The translations under genes and the position numbers were made by a program. This document shows positions 32,606 to 42,059 of a stretch of 64,000 bases of DNA, piece by piece. Source of the stretch: Phycisphaerae bacterium (lineage in GTDB: Bacteria; Planctomycetota; Phycisphaerae; Sedimentisphaerales; Anaerobacaceae); contig JAQTMR010000003.1 in assembly GCA_028714255.1 (NCBI GenBank), positions 62,001 through 126,000 on the forward strand, given 5' to 3'. How positions within the stretch are numbered: position 1 is the first letter of the stretch; every line of letters starts with the position of its first letter. The notes below the pieces were generated by a model, which worked only from the letters and a program-made list of their open reading frames with translations, ran no database searches and had not been told where the DNA came from.

Positions 32606-33391
32606 ATGAACATAATCGCGATAGACATAGGCAATACGAATATCACCATCGGCCTTTACCTCAATGACGAGGAGCAGTTTATTAAATCCATCCCCGGCGA
32701 TTCAAAATTGGAATTAACAAGCTGCCTCAAGTCCGCCTGGCAAAAAGTCCCTGTCGTGAAGACCTCGAAGGATAAAAAACGCGATGGCGTAATTGTCGCC
32801 AGCAGCGTAAAGCCCGCATGGACGAAACTAATCAAACAGATAATAAAAGAATCGCTCGGCGAAAAGCTGCATATCATAGGCAAAGATGTTCCTCTGCCGA
32901 TGGCACTCTGGGTGGATGAACCCGACAAGGTCGGAACCGACAGGGTCGTTTCCGCCGCCGCTGCTTACGAGGTCGTCGAGGACGCGGTAGCCGTCGCCGA
33001 TTTCGGCACCGCAATAACCATCGACCTCGTTGACCAGAACGGTATCTTTCAGGGTGGAGTCATCCTGCCGGGCTTCGAACTCGGCGCAAAAGCTTTGAAT
33101 GAAAATACCGCCCAATTGCCTCATGTCAAAATTACGAAACCAAAAGAACCACTCGGCAAAAACACAGCCGAGGCCATAAATTGCGGATTGTATTATTCCG
33201 CCGTCGCCGCGCTGCAGGAAATCACCAGACGCTACGCCGAGAAAATCGGAAAATGGCCGCACACAATTCTTACAGGCTCCGCCGCCAAATTGATAAAAGA
33301 CGATTGCGAGTTTGTCGATTCGTGGGTACCGAACCTTACCATCAAAGGCATCGTCCTCGCATACCGCAAATATATCGAGGAAAAAGAATAA
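32606..33391 (+). CDS. coaX: Type III pantothenate kinase
   Basis: The protein has 261 residues. The ASKHA-fold phosphate 1 motif is IAIDIGNTNITIGLY, the phosphate 2 motif is VADFGTAITIDLVDQ, followed by FQGGVILPGFELGAKALNENTAQLP, the family motif. VDEPDKVGTDRVVSAAAAY contains the GxDR motif for pantothenate. It carries out the first step of coenzyme A synthesis and is not inhibited by CoA in the family. It is 6 bp after obg. Confidence 0.96.
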   Translation: MNIIAIDIGNTNITIGLYLNDEEQFIKSIPGDSKLELTSCLKSAWQKVPVVKTSKDKKRDGVIVASSVKPAWTKLIKQIIKESLGEKLHIIGKDVPLPMALWVDEPDKVGTDRVVSAAAAYEVVEDAVAVADFGTAITIDLVDQNGIFQGGVILPGFELGAKALNENTAQLPHVKITKPKEPLGKNTAEAINCGLYYSAVAALQEITRRYAEKIGKWPHTILTGSAAKLIKDDCEFVDSWVPNLTIKGIVLAYRKYIEEKE

Positions 33392-33404
33392 GGCTCTCTG
33401 GCTT

Positions 33405-34571
33405 ATGAGCGCATTCGCTGCAGTAACAACCGGCAAAGGCATCGGCGCAATAGCTGTCATCCAACTCTTCGGCGACTCCGCTGAAATCATCATAAAAAAG
33501 ATATTCGAACCCGTTGGCAAAAAACCGCTCGTTTTCAAAACCGGCGAAATCCTGCTCGGCACAATCAATACCGGCTCCGAAACCATCGACCAGGTCACCC
33601 TCGGCTGCGAAGGCCCCGGCCACTTCGCCATAAACTGCCACGGCAACCCGCTCATCGTCACCGACATAATGCAACTGCTTCAGGATAATGGCGCAGCACT
33701 TCTGACCACGGAAGAATTCCTGGCTAAAATCTTCTCCGCCGAAAAACCATCAGGCCAAATCGCACTTGAAGCCAAACTGGCCTTGCTGCAGGCCAAAACT
33801 ATTCAAGGAACAAAAATAATCGTCAAGCAGATAAACGCAGGCCTGACAAAAACGATAGAAAAATGGCTGCGGGACATAAATACAATTTCTCTCGAACAAA
33901 TTAAAACCGGCGCCGAGCAGATACTCGAAGACAGCAAAATCGCAAAACTGCTCATCTTAGGCTGCAAAATCGCTCTCGCAGGTCCGCCGAACACCGGCAA
34001 AAGCACACTGCTCAACTTCCTCGCGGGCAGACAAAAATCCATTGTCACCGACATCAAAGGCACAACCCGCGACTGGGTCAGCGTCCAGTGTATCATTGGC
34101 CCGCTCCACGCTGAATTAATCGACACCGCAGGTTTGGATGAAGCCTTCGGTGATACTATCGAAAAAGCATCCCAGCAAAAAGCCTTCGAGATTTTAGATG
34201 AAGCCAATTTGGTTTTACTCGTTCTGGACAACAGCCAACCCTGCAACCAGCTTGATAACCACCTGCTTGAAAAAATTACTGACAAAAAAATTCTGACAAT
34301 CTTAAATAAAACCGATTTACCCGCAAAGTTTGATATAAACAAACTGCCCGAAAATCTGACAAATACAGTGCAGATAAGCGCAAAATCCGGCGCCGGAATC
34401 GAAGAACTTCTCGAAAAAATCCAGCAAGCTTGTGGTGTCGTCAATTTCGATTTAAAAACCGCCATTTGCTTCACGCCCCGGCAGGAAAAGCTCTTAAAAC
34501 AGCTGAAAAACACCCGCTCAAACCAACAGGCACTTTCGATGATAACAGAGTTGGTTAAAGGCCCCGCTTAG
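33405..34571 (+). CDS. MnmE-like GTPase lacking the C-terminal CIGK motif
   Basis: The protein has 388 residues from the ATG at 33405 (MSAFAAVTTGKGIGAIAVIQL); an earlier start at 33312 would lie inside coaX. The N-terminal MnmE domain is weakly conserved (IGAIAVIQLFGDSAEIIIKKIF); the G domain is clear: G1 AGPPNTGKST, DIKGTTRDW, G3 DTAGL, G4 NKTD and G5 ISAKSGAG. True MnmE (about 450 residues) ends with FCIGK, whose Cys is required for wobble-uridine modification; here the chain ends in ITELVKGPA directly before mutS, so that segment is missing. It may have another role or be a degenerate paralogue. Confidence 0.85.
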   Translation: MSAFAAVTTGKGIGAIAVIQLFGDSAEIIIKKIFEPVGKKPLVFKTGEILLGTINTGSETIDQVTLGCEGPGHFAINCHGNPLIVTDIMQLLQDNGAALLTTEEFLAKIFSAEKPSGQIALEAKLALLQAKTIQGTKIIVKQINAGLTKTIEKWLRDINTISLEQIKTGAEQILEDSKIAKLLILGCKIALAGPPNTGKSTLLNFLAGRQKSIVTDIKGTTRDWVSVQCIIGPLHAELIDTAGLDEAFGDTIEKASQQKAFEILDEANLVLLVLDNSQPCNQLDNHLLEKITDKKILTILNKTDLPAKFDINKLPENLTNTVQISAKSGAGIEELLEKIQQACGVVNFDLKTAICFTPRQEKLLKQLKNTRSNQQALSMITELVKGPA

Positions 34572-34587
34572 TGTATAATCTGCTTCT

Positions 34588-37218
34588 ATGGCCGCGGAAA
34601 ATGGAAATCTGACCCCAGCAATGAAGCAGTTTGCTAAATTCAAGCAAACATACCCGGACTGCATACTCTTTTTCCGGATGGGCGATTTCTACGAAACATT
34701 TTACGAAGACGCCAAAATCTGCTCTCGCGTCTGCGGCCTGACACTCACCAGCCGAAGCAAAGGCGAAAACCCCGTCCCGCTGGCGGGCGTCCCGTACCAC
34801 GCCGTCGAAGGCTACCTGAAAAAAATGCTCCAGGCAGGCTACAGAGTCGCCGTCTGCGAGCAGGTCGAGAACCCGAAACTTGCCAAAGGCGTCGTCAAGC
34901 GTGACATCGTCCGAATCGTAACCCCCGGCACACTCACCGACGATTGCTTTCTCGACGCAAAGAAAGATAATTTCCTCTGCGCGGTCAATATCACCGCCAA
35001 TTCAACCGCTGCGATAAGCTGGGTCGATATTTCCACGGGCCACTTCTTCGTTCAGGACATCCCCGAAAAAAATCTGCTCGATGAACTTTTGAGATTGTCC
35101 CCAGCCGAGTGCCTTTTGCCCGACCGCCGAGGCGAATTGTTCGAAGCTGGAACAAAAAAACTCGCCCGTGACATCGCCCAATTAACCGGCGCAATCGTAA
35201 CCGAGCGGCCCTCATGGTATTTCGACCCCTATCAGGGACATAAAAAACTCTTAAAACATTTCGGCACAGCAACCCTCGAAGGCTTCGGCATCGGCGATAG
35301 CGACAGTTCCCTGATACCCGCCGCCGGCGCCGTCATCGAATATCTGAACGAAACGCAGAAGACCGCACTTAGCCATATCCAGAACCTGAAAAAAATCAAT
35401 CGCAGAAATTTCCTGCAAATCGACCAGACCTCTCTGGCGAGCCTCGAAGTCCTGCGAACCATTCGCACAGAAAGCAAAAAAGGAACGCTTCTGGACTGCC
35501 TCGATGAGACACTAACGCCTATGGGCGGCAGAATGTTCCGGGATTGGCTGTGTATGCCGCTGGCTGACCTCGGCGAAATCCTGCTCCGTCACGACACCGT
35601 CGAAGAATTGATATGTCCCGATACCAAATTAGCTGACATTCGCAAACTTCTTGCCGATATTTCTGATTTGGAACGAATCGCCGCCCGCATCAGCACCTTC
35701 CGTGCGATGCCGCGTGACTTCGTCGCACTCGAAGCCACATTAAGACAGGTCCCGCTGCTTCGGCAGATTCTCGAACAATTCAAAGCCGACCTCGCTTTGC
35801 AATTAGCAGGCAAGTGCGACAGTATGGATAATTTAGCGAATTTACTGGCCTCTGCCATTGAGCCGAACTGTCCCCCGCACCTTCGTGACGGAGGCGTAAT
35901 AAGAAAAGGTTTCGACGAAGAGCTTGACCGCCTGCGCTCAATCTCAAGAGACGGACAAGCCTGGCTGCAGAATTACCAAAAAGAGCAATCGCAGCGCACC
36001 GGCATAAACAATCTGAAAGTCGGCTACAACAAAGTCTTCGGCTACTATATCGAAATAAATCACTCCTCCGCGGATAAGGCCCCCAACGATTACGTCAGGA
36101 AACAAACAATCAAAAACGCCGAACGCTACATCACCGACGAGCTTAAAGAATACGAAACCCAGGCCCTAAGCGCAGACGAAAAGGCTCTCGAACTCGAAGT
36201 CCAGCTCTTCGAGCAAATCCGCGCCAGTGCCGCCCAATACATAAGCAGATTGCAAAACCTCGCCGATACAATCGCGCAGTGCGATTGCCTCTCAGCGTTC
36301 GCTTATCTCGCGGGCAGACGAAACTATATCCGCCCGAAATTAACCGCCGCCGGCGAACTATTCATAAACGAAGGTAAACACCCCGTCCTCGCCGAGGCCC
36401 TCGGCTCCGAATTTGTCCCCAACGATATCGAGCTCGGCGAAAACACCGGCGACTGCTTAATCATCACAGGCCCGAATATGTCCGGCAAAAGCACATATAT
36501 AAGACAAACCGCTCTGCTCGTCATTATGGCCCAGGCCGGTTCCTTCATCCCAGCCAAAGACGCCTGCCTCGGCCTGGTCGATAAAATCTTCACCCGAATC
36601 GGAGCTTCCGACGAACTTCTCCGCGGCCAATCGACCTTCATGGTCGAAATGACCGAGACCGCAAACATCATCAACAACGCCACCGAAAAATCCCTCGTCA
36701 TCCTCGACGAAGTCGGCCGAGGCACAAGTACCTACGACGGCCTGTCCCTTGCCTGGGCGATTACCGAGCATATCGCAAACAAAATAAAATGCCGAACGCT
36801 TTTTGCTACCCACTACCACGAGTTGACGGAACTGGCGGAACTATTCGCCAACGTCAAAAACTGCAACGTCGCAGTCCGCGAATGGGCCGACGAAGTCGTC
36901 TTCCTGCATAAAATCCTGCCCGGCGGAACGGATAAATCCTACGGCATCCACGTCGCTAAACTCGCAGGCGTCCCCAGAACGATTCTCGAACGCTCAAAAG
37001 AAATCCTCGAGGAATTGGAAAATACTTTCGTTAAAGAAGCTGCCGGCCAGCACCTCGCCAAACACAAAACAAAAAAACCACCACAGGATATCCTCTTTGT
37101 GCAAAAGCACAAGAGTGTCCTCGACAAACTCGCCTCGATGGATGTGAACAACTTAACGCCTATCGACGCCATTAACCTGCTCAACCAAATCAAAAACGAA
37201 ATTGACAAAAACGAATAA
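34588..37218 (+). CDS. mutS: DNA mismatch repair protein MutS
   Basis: The protein has 876 residues. The mismatch-recognition domain begins with FFRMGDFYETFYEDA, the Phe-x-Glu form (FYE). The core and clamp domains follow; the ATPase domain has Walker A TGPNMSGKST, the N-2 loop GQSTFMVEMTETANI, Walker B VILDEVGRGTSTYDG, and the H-motif TLFATHYHELTEL. A C-terminal dimerisation tail is present. It recognises mispaired bases and recruits MutL. 16 bp after the MnmE-like gene. It is full length. Confidence 0.98.
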   Translation: MAAENGNLTPAMKQFAKFKQTYPDCILFFRMGDFYETFYEDAKICSRVCGLTLTSRSKGENPVPLAGVPYHAVEGYLKKMLQAGYRVAVCEQVENPKLAKGVVKRDIVRIVTPGTLTDDCFLDAKKDNFLCAVNITANSTAAISWVDISTGHFFVQDIPEKNLLDELLRLSPAECLLPDRRGELFEAGTKKLARDIAQLTGAIVTERPSWYFDPYQGHKKLLKHFGTATLEGFGIGDSDSSLIPAAGAVIEYLNETQKTALSHIQNLKKINRRNFLQIDQTSLASLEVLRTIRTESKKGTLLDCLDETLTPMGGRMFRDWLCMPLADLGEILLRHDTVEELICPDTKLADIRKLLADISDLERIAARISTFRAMPRDFVALEATLRQVPLLRQILEQFKADLALQLAGKCDSMDNLANLLASAIEPNCPPHLRDGGVIRKGFDEELDRLRSISRDGQAWLQNYQKEQSQRTGINNLKVGYNKVFGYYIEINHSSADKAPNDYVRKQTIKNAERYITDELKEYETQALSADEKALELEVQLFEQIRASAAQYISRLQNLADTIAQCDCLSAFAYLAGRRNYIRPKLTAAGELFINEGKHPVLAEALGSEFVPNDIELGENTGDCLIITGPNMSGKSTYIRQTALLVIMAQAGSFIPAKDACLGLVDKIFTRIGASDELLRGQSTFMVEMTETANIINNATEKSLVILDEVGRGTSTYDGLSLAWAITEHIANKIKCRTLFATHYHELTELAELFANVKNCNVAVREWADEVVFLHKILPGGTDKSYGIHVAKLAGVPRTILERSKEILEELENTFVKEAAGQHLAKHKTKKPPQDILFVQKHKSVLDKLASMDVNNLTPIDAINLLNQIKNEIDKNE

Positions 37219-37263
37219 GGGCCATAGCCCTGTAATTTACAATCCCTCATATCCCCCGTGCCT

Positions 37264-37537
37264 TTCAAAATTGGCTTTGTTGGTTCGACAGGCTCACCAT
37301 AAATTGGGTTTGTTTTGGGTTCGTTTTGACCAAGTGTCCAAAGCGGTTTTCTCGTTGTAATTCGTTGTTTTCAATAATGTTACAGGCATTTGACTTTTTC
37401 GGAAATTGGGTTCGTTTTGCATAATTTAGTTGTTTTGATTGATTCATTTTTAGCCACAGAGCACACAGAGAGCACAGAGAAAAATTAACCACGGATTAGC
37501 ACGGATTTTTTGACGCTGATTGCGCAGATTACGCAGT
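37264..37537. repeat. Protein-like repeat (reverse) and CCGTGG-type repeat
   Basis: On the minus strand 37445-37265 translates to NYAKRTQFPKKSNAC and LVKTNPKQTQFMVSLSNQQ, the same type as at 22644-22800. GTTCGACAGGCTCACCAT (37282-37299) is a related word to one at 62255. From 37450 on, the CCACAGAGCACACAGAGAGC and TTAACCACGGATT words belong to the CCGTGG repeat in reverse. It starts 46 nt past the mutS stop. Confidence 0.6.
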
Positions 37538-37969
37538 GGGATTTTAGTCAGCTTCGTGTACTTGGCAAATTTTGCTCCCAAAGCAAGCTTTGTCACAAAG
37601 CTTTGCCTTCGTCCGCAAGGCCATAAAAATGGCCTTCTTATGAAGCTGACTAAAAAAAGCATTAACTACACCTAACGTTTCATAAACAAACTTCCTTCCT
37701 AATGGGCGGACAGGCGCGATTGATGCGAAAATTTTAATCGTCGCTAGTCTCTCGTAACTCGATGTGAGAATGGGCCACCACGTGGGGTATCCCACGGCGG
37801 AAGGAGTAAAAAAAATTAAATCAGCCGGTTTTGGGTGTGCAAGTAGCTGTGCTTTTGATCACGCGGAGCGCAAAAGACAGACGACTGACTACAGGCAACA
37901 GGGTAGAAGTTTCCTAAATTAACGGAGGGGAGAAGGAAAATACGAAGCACGAAATCAGTTGGTTTACTT
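37538..37969. other. Intergenic region, no gene supported
   Basis: Contains direct repeat words (AAAGCAAGCTTTG, AAAGCTTTGCC near 37577-37613) with AAGCTTTG inverted repeats, and a minus-strand 83-codon frame without ribosome-binding site. Nothing convincing as a gene. Confidence 0.4.
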
Positions 37970-40069
37970 TTAAAAGTTCGTGATTATCCAATTCCCATTA
38001 TCATCCTTACAAAAAGAAATTGGGAAAGAAAACATTCCATCATCATCTTCTACTAATATCTCATAAGACAACATACCACCAAGACCATGGTCAAAGAAAA
38101 TTGGTTTACTCAAGTCGTTGATAATAATTTGCCTATCCAAGACGGAGAGCTGCTTTAATATCGATTTGTATTTTTCAGTAAGCTGCTCATGCATGAGTGA
38201 TAGAGCTTTTGCATCATCGCCGGCCTTAAGAGAAGATACGAATTTTTCAAGGATTTTTTGTGGGGTATTATGAGGGTTTTCAAACTCCGGAAGCTCAGGG
38301 TTGTTTTTTTCTTTTTCTATTAGCTGAGCGATGAATTGCTGTCTTTGCTTAGGGTCATTTTTAAGTATTTCAACTAAACGATTCCTGTCTATCTTATCTG
38401 CTTTTATTGAATTTTTGTTCTCCTGCCACCAAGCTGACCATTTTTTTATTACCTCTTTTTGCTGATTTTCAGACAGCCGTTTTAAGCTTTTACCATCAGA
38501 AAAGTCATTGCCTGTAATTTCTCTCAAGACAGCATTGGCAATTGAGCAAGTAAGCGCGTACTCTGACGATTCTAACGATTCGACCATTATCGGCACACCG
38601 GAATAATCACCGAGGTAATACAAATCAATAACAGCTTTTCTTCTGGTATAGACGTCTTCATTATATAAATCTTTTTTTGCTACATTTATTTTAGCAGGCA
38701 AATCGCTCTGATGCTGACTTATCAATTTAATCATTTCGTCCCGATATTTTCGACCGTTTTGACCTTGGGGTCGCCAGGATAATTGCTGCCCCAAAGGGGA
38801 GTAGCCGTTATCATCTTTAATATCCACTTTTGCCCCACTGTTTATTAGTAATAACAAAGACTCTTTTGGAATGTGCGTTTCGGTATTTTCCTCTCCGATG
38901 TTAGGCACCTTGGCCAGATAATGTAAAGGAGTTTTGCCGGTGTTATCTCTTGCGTTGACATCGGCTTTGTATTTAATAAGCAAATCAATAGTATCCGATT
39001 GGGGTTCGGAAGCAACCAAATGGAGAGCGGTCTTTTCCTGTTTGTCTACGGCATTAACATTGGCGCCTCTGGAAAGAAGCTCTTTGATTACTTTTACCTT
39101 TCCACCGATGACTGCTCTGTGCAACAAAGGAACACCTTGTTTATCTTTTTGGTTAACATCAGGAACATTCTTGTCAAACCAATCTTTCAAATCCTTATCA
39201 CTGTACGAGTCCGGAATTGCGCTTAACTTCAGACCTAAATCATCGATATTTTCGAACTTTGCCCCATACTTCAAGAGGAGTTCAACGGATTCCTTAGGAC
39301 GAACACTTTCAGTGGCTACATAAAGGGGAGTTTTTCCAGAACTGTCTTTTGCTTCAAGGTCTGCGTCTGCGGCCATCAAAATCTTTATGGTTTCCATTCG
39401 GTGATTTTCTGCCCATGTTTTTTGAGGGTACATACCCGTTATGATATGCAGAGGAGTTTGCCCTCTGTTGTTTTTCGCATTAACATCTGCGCCGTTTGAT
39501 ACCAATAATTTTACCATATGCAAATGACACCCGACCGCATGATGAAGAGGCGTTTGATTATTAGTACCTTTTGCATTTACATTGGCCCCTTTAGACAGCA
39601 GAAGTTTTGCAACCTCTTCATTTCCATTGACTACCGCAGAATGGATCGCTGTATTTCCAGATTGACCTGGAGTCCAGACTCCTCTCTGGTTAATATCGGC
39701 ACCATATTCTAAAAGCAAGTCCATCAATTTTTCATTGCCTTGTTCAGCAGCAAGCAGCAAGGGGGTTTTATTAGGCCAATTGCTTACAACATTCGGGTTG
39801 GCTTTGTACTCTAATAATAATTTGGCAATTTTAACAATATCCCATTCAGAATCATCTGAGCCTTGTTTGGCTTGTTTTATTAAGTGAAGAAGAGGTGTAT
39901 CCTTCTTGTCGTCAGTTATATCAACGTTCTCGCCATTTTCAAGCAATTGTTCCAACATTTTTCTATTCTTACTTGAGATAGCGCTGTGGATAGTTGTATC
40001 TTCTCCCAGAGAATATCCAACAGGCATCACGAAGAAGACAAACAGCAAAAAGGCAGCCAATTTGTTCAT
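37970..40069 (-). CDS. Exported ankyrin-repeat protein
   Basis: The protein has 699 residues with a signal peptide (residues 1-22, AAFLLFVFFVMPVGYSLG). About a dozen ankyrin repeats cover residues 25-430, with the consensus GxTPLHxA visible in TPLLLAAEQGNEKLMDLLLEYG, TAIHSAVVNGNEEVAKLLL, TPLHHAVGCHLHMVKLL and TALHLVASEPQSDTIDLL. A HEAT-like segment follows (470-540: TRRKAVIDLYYLGDYSGVPIM), then a C-terminal NTF2-like segment (600-699: QKILEKFVSSLKAGDDAKALSLM). Ankyrin repeats mediate protein binding; here they would be in the periplasm. The gene stands alone and is AT-richer than its neighbours. Confidence 0.88.
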   Translation of the reverse strand: MNKLAAFLLFVFFVMPVGYSLGEDTTIHSAISSKNRKMLEQLLENGENVDITDDKKDTPLLHLIKQAKQGSDDSEWDIVKIAKLLLEYKANPNVVSNWPNKTPLLLAAEQGNEKLMDLLLEYGADINQRGVWTPGQSGNTAIHSAVVNGNEEVAKLLLSKGANVNAKGTNNQTPLHHAVGCHLHMVKLLVSNGADVNAKNNRGQTPLHIITGMYPQKTWAENHRMETIKILMAADADLEAKDSSGKTPLYVATESVRPKESVELLLKYGAKFENIDDLGLKLSAIPDSYSDKDLKDWFDKNVPDVNQKDKQGVPLLHRAVIGGKVKVIKELLSRGANVNAVDKQEKTALHLVASEPQSDTIDLLIKYKADVNARDNTGKTPLHYLAKVPNIGEENTETHIPKESLLLLINSGAKVDIKDDNGYSPLGQQLSWRPQGQNGRKYRDEMIKLISQHQSDLPAKINVAKKDLYNEDVYTRRKAVIDLYYLGDYSGVPIMVESLESSEYALTCSIANAVLREITGNDFSDGKSLKRLSENQQKEVIKKWSAWWQENKNSIKADKIDRNRLVEILKNDPKQRQQFIAQLIEKEKNNPELPEFENPHNTPQKILEKFVSSLKAGDDAKALSLMHEQLTEKYKSILKQLSVLDRQIIINDLSKPIFFDHGLGGMLSYEILVEDDDGMFSFPISFCKDDNGNWIITNF

Positions 40070-40384
40070 ATTCTTCCCCTCTTATGTCAACAATGACAAT
40101 ACAGTTTGTATAAAACGGGAGATACAACCTGCTTTTATATAAGAAGTTCTCGTTGCTTCTTCAATCGTAAGTTTCCGTGAAACCCACTATAAATCCTCCC
40201 CAAGCGGATGTCAAGTCACAGAACCAAACGCGTTCTGGCGAGACACCCCAAATAGCTATTCTTAGCGCAAGTTACCTCGGCGTTTTTATGGATATTTTTC
40301 AGTTTTGTTTGCAATAAAAGGCCGAGCGGGAGCGTCTGAATTAGTGAACAAAACGGCTGAAAAGTAAAGAAAGGAAGGACAAAA
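40070..40384. other. Intergenic region between divergent genes
   Basis: This region separates the ankyrin gene (minus) and the small exported gene (plus) and should carry promoters for both. I see no strong -10/-35 pair, no hairpin with a U-run and no gene. AAAGGAAGGA (40370-40379) is the ribosome-binding site of the next gene. Confidence 0.4.
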
Positions 40385-40669
40385 ATGAAAACGTCAAGAT
40401 ACATCTTAATAGCGACAGCAGGTTTACTGATTGGGTTGTCAAATACGGCTTTAGCACGTCCCAAAGCACAGGCAGATATTAACCATGGCGGTCGTCAAGG
40501 GTTTAATGTTGGTCATCGCAACGATTATGGACGTGGTTCATATAGAACCGCTCCTCGTTACAATTATTGCGAGCCGGTCCGGAGTTGTCCACAGGGGCAA
40601 ACCATTATTATAGGCAACTTGTCACAGCACGGCTTCGCCGGATTCCTCCGACTGATTATCAGCAACTAA
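40385..40669 (+). CDS. Small exported protein
   Basis: The protein has 94 residues. The first 24 residues are a signal peptide (YILIATAGLLIGLSNTALA). The mature part is rich in Gly, Arg, Asn, His and Tyr (HGGRQGFNVGHRNDYGRGSYRTAPRYNYCEP) with two Cys. A strong AAAGGAAGGA precedes the ATG, so it is likely a real gene. The last 25 residues (SQHGFAGFLRLIISN) come from a stretch that resembles dispersed repeat DNA (CACGGCTTCGCCGGATTCC), so the original C-terminus may have been replaced. The function is unknown. Confidence 0.6.
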   Translation: MKTSRYILIATAGLLIGLSNTALARPKAQADINHGGRQGFNVGHRNDYGRGSYRTAPRYNYCEPVRSCPQGQTIIIGNLSQHGFAGFLRLIISN

Positions 40670-40672
40670 CGA

Positions 40673-41926
40673 TTAACTCGCCGCGGCGGCTCCGGCTAAT
40701 GCACCTGTTGACCAGCACATCTGAAGGTTGTAGCCGCCGCAGGGGCCATCGACATCGAGAACTTCACCGGCGAAAAACAGGCCCCGACAGATTTTCGATT
40801 CCATCGTTTTAGTTTCTATTTCATCAACGCTTACGCCGCCACGTGTCACTGTCGCCTCGAAAATCAGCCTTGCAGCCTTAATTGAAAACGGCAGCTTCTT
40901 CAGTAATTGAGTGATTTTTATTCGAGATTCTTTTTTCAACTGGCTGCCGGTTGTTTCCTCAATCCCCGCCCACCGGCAAAGAAAGCCCGCTATTTTTTTA
41001 GGGACAATGTCGTAAAGAACATTAACAATGATTTTTTTGGGGTATTTCGCAAACAGGCCGAGCAGGTATTCATCAAACTCGGCGTCATTCATCGCAGGGA
41101 CAAGGTCTATAAAGATTTCTATCGGCTTTTTTGCAGGCACTTCGACTCTGCTCAGTGCAGGCAAATAATCCGCGAGCAGCCAACTCAAATCCAGCACTGC
41201 AGGGCCTCCGATGCCGTCATCGGTAAAAACAAATGCACCAGTTGTTGCAATCTTCTTGTTATTGATGCGAGTAGTGATTTTGACATTTGGGATTGCGGTT
41301 CCCGCAAGCTGTCTGGGCCAATCTTCGCCAGTTACAAGCGGCACCAGAGACGCTTTTGTTTCGACGATTGTGTGTCCCAGTTCTTTGGCAAATTTGTAAC
41401 CATCGCCGGTCGAGCCGGTCTGCGGGTAGGATAAGCCGCCGGTCGCGATAATTACTTTTTCCGCAACAAAAACCTTACTGGCTGTATGAATTGCAAAAGA
41501 ATTACTCTCGCGCGTTATACGCTTGACGGGTTTATCGAAATAGAATCGCACGCCGAGACTTTTGGCGCGTTCTATTAAACAATCTCTTACATCGCTTGCA
41601 CGGTCGGAGGCAGGAAAGACACAGCCATCTTTTTCTACCCTGGTTTCCACTCCCAGTTCGCTGAAGAACTGGCAAACCTGTTCGGGCGTAAACTCATGCA
41701 AACTGTATTTTAGGAACCTGCCCTTTGGGCCGAAGGCGCGGGCGATTTCGTTGGGGCCTGCTGAATGCGTAAGATTGCATCTGCCGCCGCCGGTCAGTAG
41801 CAGTTTCCTGCCAGCAGCGGTATTGCTTTCAAACACAGCGACTCCCGCATCCGCAAGGGCGTAATGAATAGCCGCCATCAGGCCCGCAGGCCCGGCTCCG
41901 ATTATGCAAACTTTAGCTTGTTCCAA
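40673..41926 (-). CDS. NAD(P)/FAD-dependent oxidoreductase, HI0933/BaiN family
   Basis: The protein has 417 residues from TTG at 41926, which has GAGGAG at 7-nt spacing. A frame from an ATG at 41989 adds MPATCLDEALAKADDDLRRFG, which is a translation of a dispersed repeat and is unlikely to be native. FAD is bound at VCIIGAGPAGLMAAIHYA and GRKLLLTGGGRCNLTH is the family motif; ATGGLSYPQTGSTGDGY and LFFAGEVLDVDGPCGGYNLQ complete it. The family includes flavoproteins of unclear substrate (aminoacetone oxidase, BaiN). It is opposite to the small exported gene, 3 bp apart. Confidence 0.9.
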   Translation of the reverse strand: MEQAKVCIIGAGPAGLMAAIHYALADAGVAVFESNTAAGRKLLLTGGGRCNLTHSAGPNEIARAFGPKGRFLKYSLHEFTPEQVCQFFSELGVETRVEKDGCVFPASDRASDVRDCLIERAKSLGVRFYFDKPVKRITRESNSFAIHTASKVFVAEKVIIATGGLSYPQTGSTGDGYKFAKELGHTIVETKASLVPLVTGEDWPRQLAGTAIPNVKITTRINNKKIATTGAFVFTDDGIGGPAVLDLSWLLADYLPALSRVEVPAKKPIEIFIDLVPAMNDAEFDEYLLGLFAKYPKKIIVNVLYDIVPKKIAGFLCRWAGIEETTGSQLKKESRIKITQLLKKLPFSIKAARLIFEATVTRGGVSVDEIETKTMESKICRGLFFAGEVLDVDGPCGGYNLQMCWSTGALAGAAAAS

Positions 41927-42059
41927 TCCGAATCTCCTCAAGTCATCGTCCGCCTTCGCCAAAGCTTCGTCGAGACAAGTTGCCGGCAACGGCTAAACAT
42001 AGACAAGGACGAATTTTACATATATAATAGCCGCTATTAGATTTTTTGGAGAGTAAAAT

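Noticed and set aside
37265-37492. 75-codon minus-strand frame with KRTQF / KTNPKQTQF
   Set aside because: It is a translation of the dispersed repeat; listed as repeat, not as a gene.
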